Shown: positions 16,833 through 24,375 of the stretch, piece by piece
How positions within the stretch are numbered: the stretch's first letter is position 1
Layout: every line of letters starts with the position of its first letter
Assembly: GCA_020024185.1 (NCBI GenBank)
Contig: JAHHUD010000016.1
Span: 1 to 26,132 of the forward strand
Origin: Oscillospiraceae bacterium
Lineage (GTDB): Bacteria; Bacillota; Clostridia; Oscillospirales; Ruminococcaceae
Reading direction: 5' to 3'
Length of the DNA stretch: 26,132 bases
The notes under the pieces: model-generated
Told to the model about the DNA's origin: nothing
The model's database searches: none
Seen by the model: only the letters and a program-made list of their open reading frames with translations
Made by a program: the position numbers and the translations under genes

Positions 16833-17411
16833 TTATTGGCTTATTTCTTTAGTTTGGTTATCTTGCAAAGATTCATCACCTTTTGTTCTATAACCAATAA
16901 TAATATTTTTAATTTTTTCTCTGTCACAATCCGGATTAAAAATTATAACATCGCCTGATGTAAAGTGAATTGCAAAATATTTTTCGCTATCATAAAATTT
17001 TGCAAATTCAGAATAAAAAAGCTCGTCATTTTTTCCGCCAACCATATATGATAATTTGTCTTCAAAAAATTTAATATCAAAAAAACATTCTCCATATCTG
17101 CCGTTTTCATAAGCTTTTTTCAGAGATTCTTCAACTTGTTTTTGATATTTTTTAGGTTTTGTTTTAAGAGAATATCCACCCCAAAACATAACAATAAGAG
17201 CAAAAACATTAAAAACAAAAAGTGAGTGTTCTCCTGATATAATCGATGCCATAGATGCAATAATAAATATTGCACCCACAAAAACCTGAATAAGTGCTGT
17301 TATTTTAATATTATTTATATTTTTCTCAATTTGGGCTTTTTTAGAGTCAAGATTAAACCCATTAAACGCCTCTGGTGTAAGGATATATTTTTCCTTATAA
17401 ATTGGATTCAT
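16833..17411 (-). CDS. YcxB-like membrane protein of unknown function
   Basis: A 192-aa protein with two hydrophobic spans at about 36-57 and 63-82 joined by a short loop, and a C-terminal cytoplasmic domain of about 100 residues. That part (FFEDKLSYMVGGKNDELFYS followed by a FYDSEKYFAIHF strand pattern and VIIFNPDC) resembles the YcxB-like C-terminal domain, a fold of unknown function found in Firmicute membrane proteins; this is motif recognition by eye. AAAGGGAT lies 5 bases before the ATG. It sits between gyrB and gyrA, which are usually adjacent, with an imperfect terminator-like hairpin upstream and about 107 bases before gyrA. Confidence 0.8.
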   Translation of the reverse strand: MNPIYKEKYILTPEAFNGFNLDSKKAQIEKNINNIKITALIQVFVGAIFIIASMASIISGEHSLFVFNVFALIVMFWGGYSLKTKPKKYQKQVEESLKKAYENGRYGECFFDIKFFEDKLSYMVGGKNDELFYSEFAKFYDSEKYFAIHFTSGDVIIFNPDCDREKIKNIIIGYRTKGDESLQDNQTKEISQ

Positions 17412-17452
17412 AGCTATCCCTTTCTAACATTAAATTATATAACTATTCTATT

Positions 17453-17482
17453 AAATCATCTGCCATAAAAGACAGATGATTT
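17453..17482. terminator. Hairpin between gyrB and the YcxB-like gene
   Basis: Perfect 10-bp inverted repeat AAATCATCTG / CAGATGATTT with a 10-base loop, 16 bases past the gyrB stop. On the minus strand the tail is only TTTAATAG, so it may attenuate rather than stop gyrB transcripts; the T-tract is better on the plus strand. Confidence 0.6.
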
Positions 17483-17498
17483 TTCCTAGATATAAAAA

Positions 17499-19430
17499 TT
17501 AAACATCAAGATTTTTTACATATTTTGCATTTTTCTCAATAAATTCTTTTCTTGGTGCAACTTTATCACCCATAAGAATAGTAAATGTTTCATCAGCTTT
17601 TTGAGCATCTTCAAGAGAAACACGAATCATAACACGTTTTTCTGGGTTTAAAGTTGTGTCCCAAAGCTGTTCGGCATTCATTTCACCAAGACCTTTAAAA
17701 CGGCCAATTTTATAACCTGTCTGCCACTCTTTAATAATTTCATCTTTTTCTATATCATCATAAGCATATCTCATCTGCTTGCCTTTTGTAATTTTATAAA
17801 GAGGAGGCATAGCAATATAAATATATCCTTTTTCTACAACAGGACGCATAAAACGGAAAAAGAAAGTAAGCAAAAGTGTTCTGATATGGCTTCCGTCAAC
17901 GTCAGCATCGGCCATAATAACAATTTTGTGGTATCTGAGTTTTTCAAGGTCCAAATCTTCACCAAGTCCACACCCCATAGCAGTAACAACCGGCATAAGC
18001 TTTTCGTTGCCGTAAACACGGTCAAGACGTGCTTTTTCAACGTTAATCATTTTGCCCCAAAGTGGGAGTATAGCTTGATATTCTCTATCTCTGCCACCTT
18101 TTGCAGAACCACCTGCAGAGTCACCTTCGACAATATACAATTCACAAATTGAAGGGTCTTTGCTGGAGCAGTCAGAAAGTTTACCAGGCATTCTTGCAGT
18201 TTCAAGAGCAGATTTTCTTCTCACAAGCTCTCTTGCTCTTTTTGCAGCTTCTCTTGCTCTTTGAGCGCTGAGAGCTTTTTCATAAATAACTTTAGCAATA
18301 GCAGGATTTTCTTCAAAGAAATCACGCAATTTTTCATAAACAAGGTTTTCAACCAAACCTCTTACTTCTGTATTACCAAGTTTTGCTTTTGTCTGACCTT
18401 CAAACTGAGCTTCTGTAACTTTAACAGAAATAATAGCAGTAAGCCCTTCTCTTACGTCATTACCGGTAAGATTATCTTCTTTGTCTTTAATATAACCTTT
18501 TTCACGACCAAAATCGTTAAATACTCTTGTGATAGCATTTTTAAAACCTTGTTCATGAGTACCGCCGTCTGGAGTATGAATATTATTTGCAAAACTTAGC
18601 ATATTTTCATTATAGCTGTCATTGTATTGCAAAGCGATTTCAGCAGTTGAATTTTCAGTTTCAGTTTTAAGATGAATAACCGGGTGCAAAACTGTCATAT
18701 CTCTTTTTTGGTGGATATATTCTACAAAGCTTTTTACACCGCCTTCATAATGCATTGTTTCACTTATAATATTTTCATCATCACGAAGGTCATTTAAAGT
18801 AATTTTAACCCCTGCATTAAGAAAAGCCTGCTCTCTAAGTCTTGTAGAAAGCACTTCATATTCATACTCACATGTTTCAAACATTTCACTGTCTGCCAAA
18901 AACTCAACAGTTGTGCCTTTTTCAGTTGTATCACAAACACGTTCAAGTTCTCCGTCAGCAATACCACGCTTAAAGCTTTGACGATAAATGCCTTCACCAT
19001 TTTTAACCTCAACAACAAGCCATTCACTGAGAGCGTTAACAACAGATGCACCAACGCCGTGCAAACCACCTGAAACTTTGTAACCACTGCTTTCACCGCC
19101 AAATTTACCACCTGCGTGTAAAATTGTAAAAACAACAGTAACAGCAGGTATACCGAGTTTTGGCTGAATTCCAACAGGAATACCACGTCCGTTATCACTA
19201 ACTCTTATGATATTTCCTTTTAAAATAGAAACCTTAATATCATCACAGTATCCTGCAAGTGCTTCGTCAATAGAGTTATCCACAATTTCATACACCAAGT
19301 GATGCAGTCCCTTTGGTCCAGTTGAACCGATGTACATACCAGGACGTTTTCTTACTGCTTCAAGACCTTCAAGAACTTGAATTTGCTCTCCGCCGTAATT
19401 ATTTTCCACTTTATCTTCTATTTGTGCCAT
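17499..19430 (-). CDS. gyrB: DNA gyrase subunit B
   Basis: ATPase subunit of gyrase; 643 aa, the short Gram-positive form. The GHKL ATP site shows VDNSIDEA (residues 50-57), DNGRGIP (79-85) and GGLHGVGAS (121-129). The TOPRIM domain shows EGDSAGGSAKGGRDR (435-449) and the acidic metal ligands in ADADVDGSHIRT (508-519). PLWGK at 456-460 replaces the common PLRGK, a mild departure. The C-terminus RKEFIEKNAKYVKNLDV is standard. GGAGG precedes the ATG. It starts 32 bases after the remB stop and is probably the last member of the dnaA-dnaN-yaaA-recF-remB-gyrB run. Confidence 0.98.
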   Translation of the reverse strand: MAQIEDKVENNYGGEQIQVLEGLEAVRKRPGMYIGSTGPKGLHHLVYEIVDNSIDEALAGYCDDIKVSILKGNIIRVSDNGRGIPVGIQPKLGIPAVTVVFTILHAGGKFGGESSGYKVSGGLHGVGASVVNALSEWLVVEVKNGEGIYRQSFKRGIADGELERVCDTTEKGTTVEFLADSEMFETCEYEYEVLSTRLREQAFLNAGVKITLNDLRDDENIISETMHYEGGVKSFVEYIHQKRDMTVLHPVIHLKTETENSTAEIALQYNDSYNENMLSFANNIHTPDGGTHEQGFKNAITRVFNDFGREKGYIKDKEDNLTGNDVREGLTAIISVKVTEAQFEGQTKAKLGNTEVRGLVENLVYEKLRDFFEENPAIAKVIYEKALSAQRAREAAKRARELVRRKSALETARMPGKLSDCSSKDPSICELYIVEGDSAGGSAKGGRDREYQAILPLWGKMINVEKARLDRVYGNEKLMPVVTAMGCGLGEDLDLEKLRYHKIVIMADADVDGSHIRTLLLTFFFRFMRPVVEKGYIYIAMPPLYKITKGKQMRYAYDDIEKDEIIKEWQTGYKIGRFKGLGEMNAEQLWDTTLNPEKRVMIRVSLEDAQKADETFTILMGDKVAPRKEFIEKNAKYVKNLDV

Positions 19431-19462
19431 CTTTTCCTCCGCTCTCTATAAAGCAATAAAAT

Positions 19463-19705
19463 TTATTTTACTCCAAGCCTTTTTTTAATTATCTGTGAGG
19501 ACAATTCAATAACATAAACCATACCGTCCTCAGTGACAACAAAGCTTTTAGGTAAATCCTTTATTAAATAAACAACCTTATTTTCTTTTTGCTTTTGATT
19601 TAAAAAATTTCTTGTATGGTTGTTTATGGTGGTATTATCCAAATCAAAAATACCGATTATATCTTTATCATTCAATAAAAAATCTGTTGCAATATCTACA
19701 TACAC
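19463..19705 (-). CDS. remB: Extracellular matrix regulator RemB-like protein (DUF370, YaaB)
   Basis: An 80-aa member of the RemA/RemB (DUF370) family. In Bacillus subtilis RemB influences biofilm matrix gene expression. The N-terminal MYVDIATDFLLNDKDIIGIFDLD and the central PKSFVVTEDGMVYVIELSSQIIKKR match the family pattern (MYIH.G.DF...DIVGIFD, then PKSIVVT...YSPLSS.TLKKR). Its place between recF and gyrB is exactly that of Bacillus yaaB. The start overlaps the recF stop by 10 bases, so translation is coupled. Whether it controls a matrix programme in this organism cannot be told from the window. Confidence 0.88.
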   Translation of the reverse strand: MYVDIATDFLLNDKDIIGIFDLDNTTINNHTRNFLNQKQKENKVVYLIKDLPKSFVVTEDGMVYVIELSSQIIKKRLGVK

Positions 19706-20799
19706 TGGCTTATTTCGCCGTCCTTTACAAAATATTTCTGGCTTTTTGCAAGATTTATTCTATTTTCATCACAAGAAGAAATAAATACTTGTTTGCCCTC
19801 TATATTCTCAAGCAGATATTCCTGCCTTTTAAAATCCAACTCGCTCAAAACATCGTCAAGCAAAATAACAGGATTTATCATACAAATTTCTTTCAGAATG
19901 TCGCTTTCAGCCAGTTTCATACTAAGCACTATACTTCTTTGCTGACCTTGGCTTGCAAATTCTTTTGCAATTTCACCATTTATAACTATTTCAATATCTT
20001 CTCTCTGCACACCACAAGTAGAAAAACCGGCTCTTTTATCTTTTTCAATACTATCTACCAAAAAATCATAAAACTGGTTTTCTTGTGTTGCAAAAGCAAG
20101 ATATTTAAAATCAATTGTTTCTCGCCCACTGGATATTTTTTCATAGTAATATTTTGCTTTTTGGGTTAACAAATCTATATATTCTTTTCTTTTTTTATAA
20201 ATTTCTCTGCCAAGATAAGCAAGATTTTGATTATATATATCCAAAGTTTCATTAAACTCTTTTTGTGGATATTTATTGCAGTTTTTCAATAAACTGTTTT
20301 TCTGTTCAAGATATTTTTCAAATGTCTTAAACACTTTTATATAACCTGGGTAAATTTGGCACAGTGCGCCGTCCACAAATTTTCTTCTTAAAGACGGAGA
20401 ACCACTCACCAAAGTAAGATGTTGAGGACAAAAAACAACACAATAAAATTTGCCTGCAAGACTTATCGCTCTTTTTTGGTCTCCATCATTAAAACGTGCA
20501 TATCTGCCTTTTTTACCATCTGTATCCGCAATTAAAATTTCAATTTTATTGTCATAATCATCTTGGCTTAAAGTTGAAATAATTCTTGCGTAATAATTAT
20601 CTTTTTTTATTAAATCTCTGTCTTTACTTCCTCTAAAACTTTTAGCTCCGGTTAAAAGCCATAAAGATTCAATAAGATTTGTTTTTCCCTGTCCGTTTTC
20701 TCCGGTGATAACATTTATACCATCACAAAAAGATAACTGACAGCTTTTTATATTTCTGAAATTTTCCAGAGAAAGTGTTTTAATACAACAATTATTCAC
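19696..20799 (-). CDS. recF: DNA replication and repair protein RecF
   Basis: SMC-like ATPase that loads RecA at gaps together with RecO and RecR; 367 aa, normal length. The Walker A motif is GENGQGKTNLIE (about residues 34-45), the ABC-type signature region SQGQQRSIVLSMKLAE is near 280, and Walker B LLDDVLSELD is near 310. Translation starts at a GTG at 20799 inside the end of yaaA; AAGG lies 9 bases upstream. It overlaps yaaA by 8 bases and remB by 10, a tightly coupled cluster. Confidence 0.96.
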   Translation of the reverse strand: MNNCCIKTLSLENFRNIKSCQLSFCDGINVITGENGQGKTNLIESLWLLTGAKSFRGSKDRDLIKKDNYYARIISTLSQDDYDNKIEILIADTDGKKGRYARFNDGDQKRAISLAGKFYCVVFCPQHLTLVSGSPSLRRKFVDGALCQIYPGYIKVFKTFEKYLEQKNSLLKNCNKYPQKEFNETLDIYNQNLAYLGREIYKKRKEYIDLLTQKAKYYYEKISSGRETIDFKYLAFATQENQFYDFLVDSIEKDKRAGFSTCGVQREDIEIVINGEIAKEFASQGQQRSIVLSMKLAESDILKEICMINPVILLDDVLSELDFKRQEYLLENIEGKQVFISSCDENRINLAKSQKYFVKDGEISQCM

Positions 20800-21007
20800 T
20801 TATACAAACCTTAAATTCTTCACCTTCAAAAGAAACAACATAACCGTCATAAAGTTTTTTTCCTCTTTGTGTACAAATTTCTCCGTTAACACAAACAAGA
20901 CCTTCCTGTATAACAGTTTTTGCTTCCCCGCCGGAATAAATAACATTTGCAAATTTTAAAAACTGGTCAAGTTTAATAAAAGGTGGTTTTATATCAATAT
21001 TAGTCAT
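20792..21007 (-). CDS. yaaA: S4-domain RNA-binding protein YaaA (RlbA)
   Basis: A 71-aa protein that is almost entirely an S4 RNA-binding domain. The pattern IKLDQFLKFANVIYSGGEAKTVIQEGLVCVNGE is the diagnostic core, followed by RGKKLYDGYVV. In Bacillus the homologue between dnaN and recF is linked to ribosome assembly. GAGG lies 7 bases before the ATG and the gene overlaps dnaN by 8 bases and recF by 8. Confidence 0.93.
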   Translation of the reverse strand: MTNIDIKPPFIKLDQFLKFANVIYSGGEAKTVIQEGLVCVNGEICTQRGKKLYDGYVVSFEGEEFKVCISE

Positions 21008-22103
21008 TTTTAAACCTCACTGGTAAAACAAGATAGGTAAAATCATCACTGTCTTTTGGTTTGATAACACAAGGTGACAAACTGCCTGTAAATTCAAAAA
21101 CAAGTTCTTCTTTTTTGCTTGCTTTAAGCGCATCAAGAAGATATTTATTATTAAATCCGATTTCAAGAGTTCCACCCTCAACATCAGCAGAAAATTCATC
21201 ATAAACAGCGCCAATTTCTGTGGAACATTTAACACTTATACAATCATCATTTATATTAACTTTAACCGGATTTTTAAGTCTTTCAGTGATAATAAGAGAA
21301 ACACGGTCAATCACATTGATAAAATCTTTTGTATTTGCAATTGCTTTGATAGTACAATTTTGAGGTATAGCTTTTTTGTAATCAAGAAATTCACCTTCAA
21401 GCAAACGAGATAATACAATAAACTCACCTGCATTAAAAATTATATATCTTCTATTTGCAAATATTGTTAATTTACCATCTTTTTCTCCAACAATTTTTCT
21501 AACCTCGTTCATAGCTTTAGCAGGCACAATCATAGAAAAATCGCCTTCAAAATCAACTTCTCTTTCACAAACAGCAAGACGATAACCGTCCAAAGCAACC
21601 ATAGTAAGTTTTCTGTTTTCAAGTTTTACCAAAACACCGGTATGTGCAGGGCGTTTTTCGTCTTGGCTTACAGCATAAATTACATAATCGACCATTTCAC
21701 AGAAGAGACTGTTTTCAATATTTATGCTGTTATCTCTGCTTGGGGCAGGAAAATCAGGATAATCTGTAGAGTCAATGCCTTTAATATTGTACTCTGTCAT
21801 ACCGCTTTTGATTTTGCAGTTCATTTTGTTGTCACATTCAATGGTAATTTTGTCGCTATTAGACTTTTTTACTATGTTTCCGAGCAACTGACTTGATAAT
21901 ACAATATCGCCTTCCAATTCCACATCGCAATCAAAAGTTGTCTTTATTCCCATTTCGAAATCGTAGCCTGTTAAAGTCAGCGCGCCGTTTTCAGCGACAA
22001 AAAGTATTCCCTCAATGGACGCAAGGTTACTTTTTGTGGCAACCGCACGGGAAACGGTCTGAATTGCTTCATTTAACTTATTTTTATCACAGATGATTTT
22101 CAT
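21000..22103 (-). CDS. dnaN: DNA polymerase III sliding clamp, beta subunit
   Basis: Ring-shaped processivity clamp of the replicative polymerase; 367 aa, matching the three-domain family length. The N-terminus MKIICDKNKLNEAIQTVSRAV is typical, as are SQDEKRPAHTGVLVKLENRKLTMVALDGYRLA in the middle and the C-terminal YLVLPVRF (usual LPMR), which forms the protein-binding cleft. The start at 22103 follows AAAGGAC; a longer frame from 22151 would begin before that site. The unwinding element of the origin lies immediately upstream. Confidence 0.97.
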   Translation of the reverse strand: MKIICDKNKLNEAIQTVSRAVATKSNLASIEGILFVAENGALTLTGYDFEMGIKTTFDCDVELEGDIVLSSQLLGNIVKKSNSDKITIECDNKMNCKIKSGMTEYNIKGIDSTDYPDFPAPSRDNSINIENSLFCEMVDYVIYAVSQDEKRPAHTGVLVKLENRKLTMVALDGYRLAVCEREVDFEGDFSMIVPAKAMNEVRKIVGEKDGKLTIFANRRYIIFNAGEFIVLSRLLEGEFLDYKKAIPQNCTIKAIANTKDFINVIDRVSLIITERLKNPVKVNINDDCISVKCSTEIGAVYDEFSADVEGGTLEIGFNNKYLLDALKASKKEELVFEFTGSLSPCVIKPKDSDDFTYLVLPVRFKND

Positions 22104-22212
22104 CTTTTTAATGTCCTTTCCATAATTTTTTATTTTCAACATTATTTGCATGGTAAAAACTAATCATTTTTAAAAAAACTAAGCTTTTTCGTAGTCATTT
22201 CTAACTATTTTT

Positions 22213-22248
22213 TAGCAGTAGTAGTAGGGGCTGTGAAAATGTTGAAAA
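22213..22248. promoter_or_regulatory. Basal unwinding element: DnaA-trios, GC cluster and two tandem boxes
   Basis: Read left to right on the plus strand: TAG CAG TAG TAG TAG (22213-22227), then GGGGC, then TGTGAAAAT (22232-22240) overlapping by one base TGTTGAAAA (22240-22248). On the minus strand this is box, box, C-cluster, CTA repeats, the order known from the Bacillus subtilis basal unwinding system, where a DnaA filament runs from tandem boxes onto 3'-GAT-5' trios and melts the duplex. Unwinding would proceed leftward toward dnaN. Confidence 0.8.
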
Positions 22249-22301
22249 CTTCTCTAAACCTTTTTGTCAGTTCACTTTTTTGCCAACTTTTTTATCTTGA
22301 A

Positions 22302-22395
22302 AATTTGTTGATAATTTGTTGATTTCAACAATCGATTTTTTCAAGTGTTGACAGTGTTAAAAACTCTTTGTTAAAAATTAAAAATTTGTTGAAAA
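22302..22395 (-). repeat. Cluster of DnaA-box-like 9-mers
   Basis: Same-orientation 9-mers, given on the plus strand: TGTTGATAA (22306), TGTTGATTT (22317), TGTTGACAG (22346), TGTTAAAAA (22355 and 22369) and TGTTGAAAA (22387). The first two sit in an exact 11-bp tandem duplication, AATTTGTTGAT, at 22302-22323. TGTTGATTTCAACA (22317-22330) also forms an inverted pair. Their minus-strand form, TTTTCAACA or TTATCAACA, resembles a DnaA box with C to A at position 6. Confidence 0.6.
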
Positions 22396-22406
22396 CTTTT
22401 ATCATT

Positions 22407-23702
22407 TTAAAGAGTTTTTACATTTTTTATTATATCTTCGATATTGTTTCGATAAAAAGAATCCTTTTCCATCTTTTGTTCAACATTGCTGATGGAGTAA
22501 ACAACAGTTGAGTGGTCTCTGCCACCAAATTCTTTTCCGATATCTTCCATAGAAAGTTCACAAACCTGACGAACGATATACATTGCCATTTTTCTAGCTT
22601 CTGCAATATTTTGAGTTCTCTTTTTGCCTTTTACATCAGCAGGGTTTACAGAATAAGAACGGCTCACTTCTTCAACAATCTTATCGATAGTAAGCGGAAT
22701 AGGAAGCTGTTCGTTTAGAATATCTTTAATCGCAATTTGAGCATTTATAAGAACAGGAGGTTTATTTTCCAATCTTTTAAGAGCATCAAGCTTTTTAACA
22801 ACACCCTCAAGTTGACGGATATTTGTTTTAACTTTGCTTGCAATAAATTCAATAGCATCGTTTTTAATATCAAGACGCAACAAATCGGATTTTCTTTTGA
22901 TAATAGCACAGCGGGTTTCAAAATCAGGTGGTTGAATATCTGCAGTAAGCCCCCATTCAAATCTTGTTCTCAAACGGTCTTCAAGACTTTTGATTTCTTT
23001 TGCAGGACGGTCGGATACCAAAACAATCTGTTTGTTAGCTTTATAAAGTGCGTTGAAAGTATGGAAAAATTCTTCCTGAGTACTTTCTTTACCAGCTATA
23101 AATTGGATATCGTCAACAAGAAGCACGTCAGCTTGTCTATACTTATGATGAAATTCGCTGGTTTTATTTTCTCTGATGGCAGTGATAATTTCATTTGTAA
23201 AAGTTTCGCCATCTATATAGATAATGTTGGCACGTGGATTATTTTTTTCAACCTCAGCTTTAATAGCGTTAAGAAGGTGGGTTTTGCCCAGACCGGAATC
23301 TCCGTAAATAAACAGAGGGTTATATGCAGTAGCAGGGTTTTGGGCAACAGCCAAAGCGGCTGCATGAGCAAATTTATTTGTAGAGCCAACAATAAAAGTT
23401 TCAAAGGTAAAAGCATATTTGCCACCGTTAATAGGTGTGCTTTCTTCACTTTCTTCCTTTTTAACTTCAATTTTAACAATAATTGTAAAACCCAAAATAG
23501 CTTCAAAGCCTTTTTGGATTAAAGATACAAATCTTTCTTCAATAATACCCTTAGACCATTCGCTGTTTGTAAGTACAATAGCAGTATTACCTTCAAGAGA
23601 CTCAATCTCAAGCGGTTCTATAAACAATTTGTAAGAAGCTTCCACAACTGTTTGTTTGCAATATTCTTTAACCGCTAAAAAAACATCGTTAAAAGAATTC
23701 AT
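22407..23702 (-). CDS. dnaA: Chromosomal replication initiator DnaA
   Basis: AAA+ initiator that binds origin boxes and melts the duplex; 431 aa, slightly short because the linker domain II is brief (about 80-97). Domain I is residues 1-80. Domain III begins at YAFTFETFIVG and has Walker A GDSGLGKTH (134-142) and Walker B LLVDDIQF. Domain IV has the DnaA signature GGRDHSTVVYSI (393-404). Aligned by eye to E. coli, the DNA-contacting residues are Arg362 (R399), Arg378 (K415), Glu386 (P423), Asp396, His397 and Ser398 (T435); the Glu at the proline position is notable. AGGAG precedes the ATG and a strong promoter lies 48 bases upstream. Confidence 0.98.
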   Translation of the reverse strand: MNSFNDVFLAVKEYCKQTVVEASYKLFIEPLEIESLEGNTAIVLTNSEWSKGIIEERFVSLIQKGFEAILGFTIIVKIEVKKEESEESTPINGGKYAFTFETFIVGSTNKFAHAAALAVAQNPATAYNPLFIYGDSGLGKTHLLNAIKAEVEKNNPRANIIYIDGETFTNEIITAIRENKTSEFHHKYRQADVLLVDDIQFIAGKESTQEEFFHTFNALYKANKQIVLVSDRPAKEIKSLEDRLRTRFEWGLTADIQPPDFETRCAIIKRKSDLLRLDIKNDAIEFIASKVKTNIRQLEGVVKKLDALKRLENKPPVLINAQIAIKDILNEQLPIPLTIDKIVEEVSRSYSVNPADVKGKKRTQNIAEARKMAMYIVRQVCELSMEDIGKEFGGRDHSTVVYSISNVEQKMEKDSFYRNNIEDIIKNVKTL

Positions 23703-23749
23703 TAAAAAATCTCCTGTAACATAAAATAAACATAATTATTAACTATATA

Positions 23750-23778
23750 ATTATATCATATTTTATGCAAAATTACAA
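23750..23778 (-). promoter_or_regulatory. Putative dnaA promoter (extended -10)
   Basis: Minus strand: TTGTAA, 17 bases, TATAAT preceded by TGA, about 48 bases upstream of the dnaA ATG. This is the best match to a sigma-A promoter in the window apart from rpmH. Confidence 0.7.
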
Positions 23779-23995
23779 TATAAATAATAGATTATATAAT
23801 AAATATAATATATAAATATATAAATAAAATTATTAACATTAAATGTACATAATGTTGAAAACTTTTCTGTATAATTTTCATATAGCTTTTAAAATTAAAA
23901 TTATAATATAAGTTTGAAAACACAAAGTTATTAACAATATAAAGAAAAAATGTTTAAAATTATTTTGAGATTAAATTTATAGAATAAAATTTTTC

Positions 23996-24025
23996 TTGAC
24001 AATATACCATTGCATATTATATACT
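23996..24025 (+). promoter_or_regulatory. rpmH promoter
   Basis: Perfect TTGACA at 23996-24001, an 18-base spacer and TATACT at 24020-24025. It leaves a leader of about 90 bases before rpmH, fitting a strongly expressed ribosomal protein gene. Confidence 0.78.
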
Positions 24026-24035
24026 GTTATCTTGC

Positions 24036-24051
24036 AAGGGTTTATACCCTT
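24036..24051 (+). repeat. Small hairpin at the start of the rpmH leader
   Basis: AAGGGT-TTAT-ACCCTT, a perfect 6-bp stem with a 4-base loop, about 10 bases after the -10 and followed by TTT. It would sit at the 5' end of the transcript, where it could protect the RNA or act as a weak attenuator. Confidence 0.45.
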
Positions 24052-24121
24052 TTAAATGGTCGGCAACAGAGATAAATTTATTTCTGTTTGCATATAAAAA
24101 AACTAACAGGAGGAAGAATAA

Positions 24122-24256
24122 ATGAAAAGAACTTACCAGCCAAAAAAACGCTCCCGTGCAAAAGTTCACGGTTTCTTGGGCAGAATGGCAACTAAAAACG
24201 GCAAAAAAGTTATTGCTGCAAGAAGAGCAAAAGGCAGAGCAAAATTAGCTGTTTAA
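24122..24256 (+). CDS. rpmH: 50S ribosomal protein L34
   Basis: A 44-aa, very basic protein of the large subunit near the tunnel exit. MKRTYQPKKRSRAKVHGFLG and the RRAKGRAKL tail are the universal L34 pattern. AGGAGG lies 8 bases before the ATG. It is the first gene of the rpmH-rnpA-yidD-yidC-jag series, divergent from dnaA. A terminator follows before rnpA, so most transcripts probably end there. Confidence 0.98.
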   Translation: MKRTYQPKKRSRAKVHGFLGRMATKNGKKVIAARRAKGRAKLAV

Positions 24257-24305
24257 TTTATCATTAACGGTAAATTTGTTGTTCCAAATCCTTGAAATAT
24301 AGTCA

Positions 24306-24333
24306 AAAGACCACTGGTTTTCAGGTGGTCTTT
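24306..24333 (+). terminator. Terminator or attenuator between rpmH and rnpA
   Basis: Inverted repeat AAAGACCAC / GTGGTCTTT with a 10-base loop and tail TTTGTTTC, 49 bases past rpmH. No clear promoter is seen between it and rnpA, so it most likely reduces rather than abolishes transcription of the downstream genes. Confidence 0.8.
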
Positions 24334-24375
24334 GTTTCTATATTATAGCATTTGCACAGCAAGAAAGAATTAAAA

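Larger units (their letters stand above)
22104..22406. other. Replication origin, dnaA-dnaN intergenic region (oriC)
   Basis: 303 bases between the dnaA stop and the dnaN start. It holds a trinucleotide array with a GGGG cluster (22213-22231), DnaA-box-like 9-mers at 22133, 22232 and 22240, and a cluster of further 9-mers at 22306-22395. The gene order dnaA-dnaN with rpmH divergent and the switch of strand bias on the dnaA side agree with an origin here. No TTATNCACA match is visible in this gap. Confidence 0.85.
23703..24121. other. Divergent intergenic region between dnaA and rpmH
   Basis: 419 A/T-rich bases, including a nearly G/C-free run at 23779-23836. It holds a dnaA promoter on the minus strand, an rpmH promoter on the plus strand, one TGTTGAAAA (23853-23861) and two TTATTAACA (23830-23838 and 23928-23936) that may be DnaA boxes used for autoregulation or a second origin sub-region. 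Confidence 0.7.

Noticed and set aside
19276..19284. A perfect TTATCCACA DnaA box
   Set aside because: It lies inside gyrB over the codons for the invariant ATP-site residues VDN, so the match is explained by coding constraint and codon choice.
22737..23522. A 261-codon plus-strand frame inside dnaA
   Set aside because: Antisense shadow of dnaA; Phe/Cys/Asn-rich composition, no ribosome site, and dnaA is certain.
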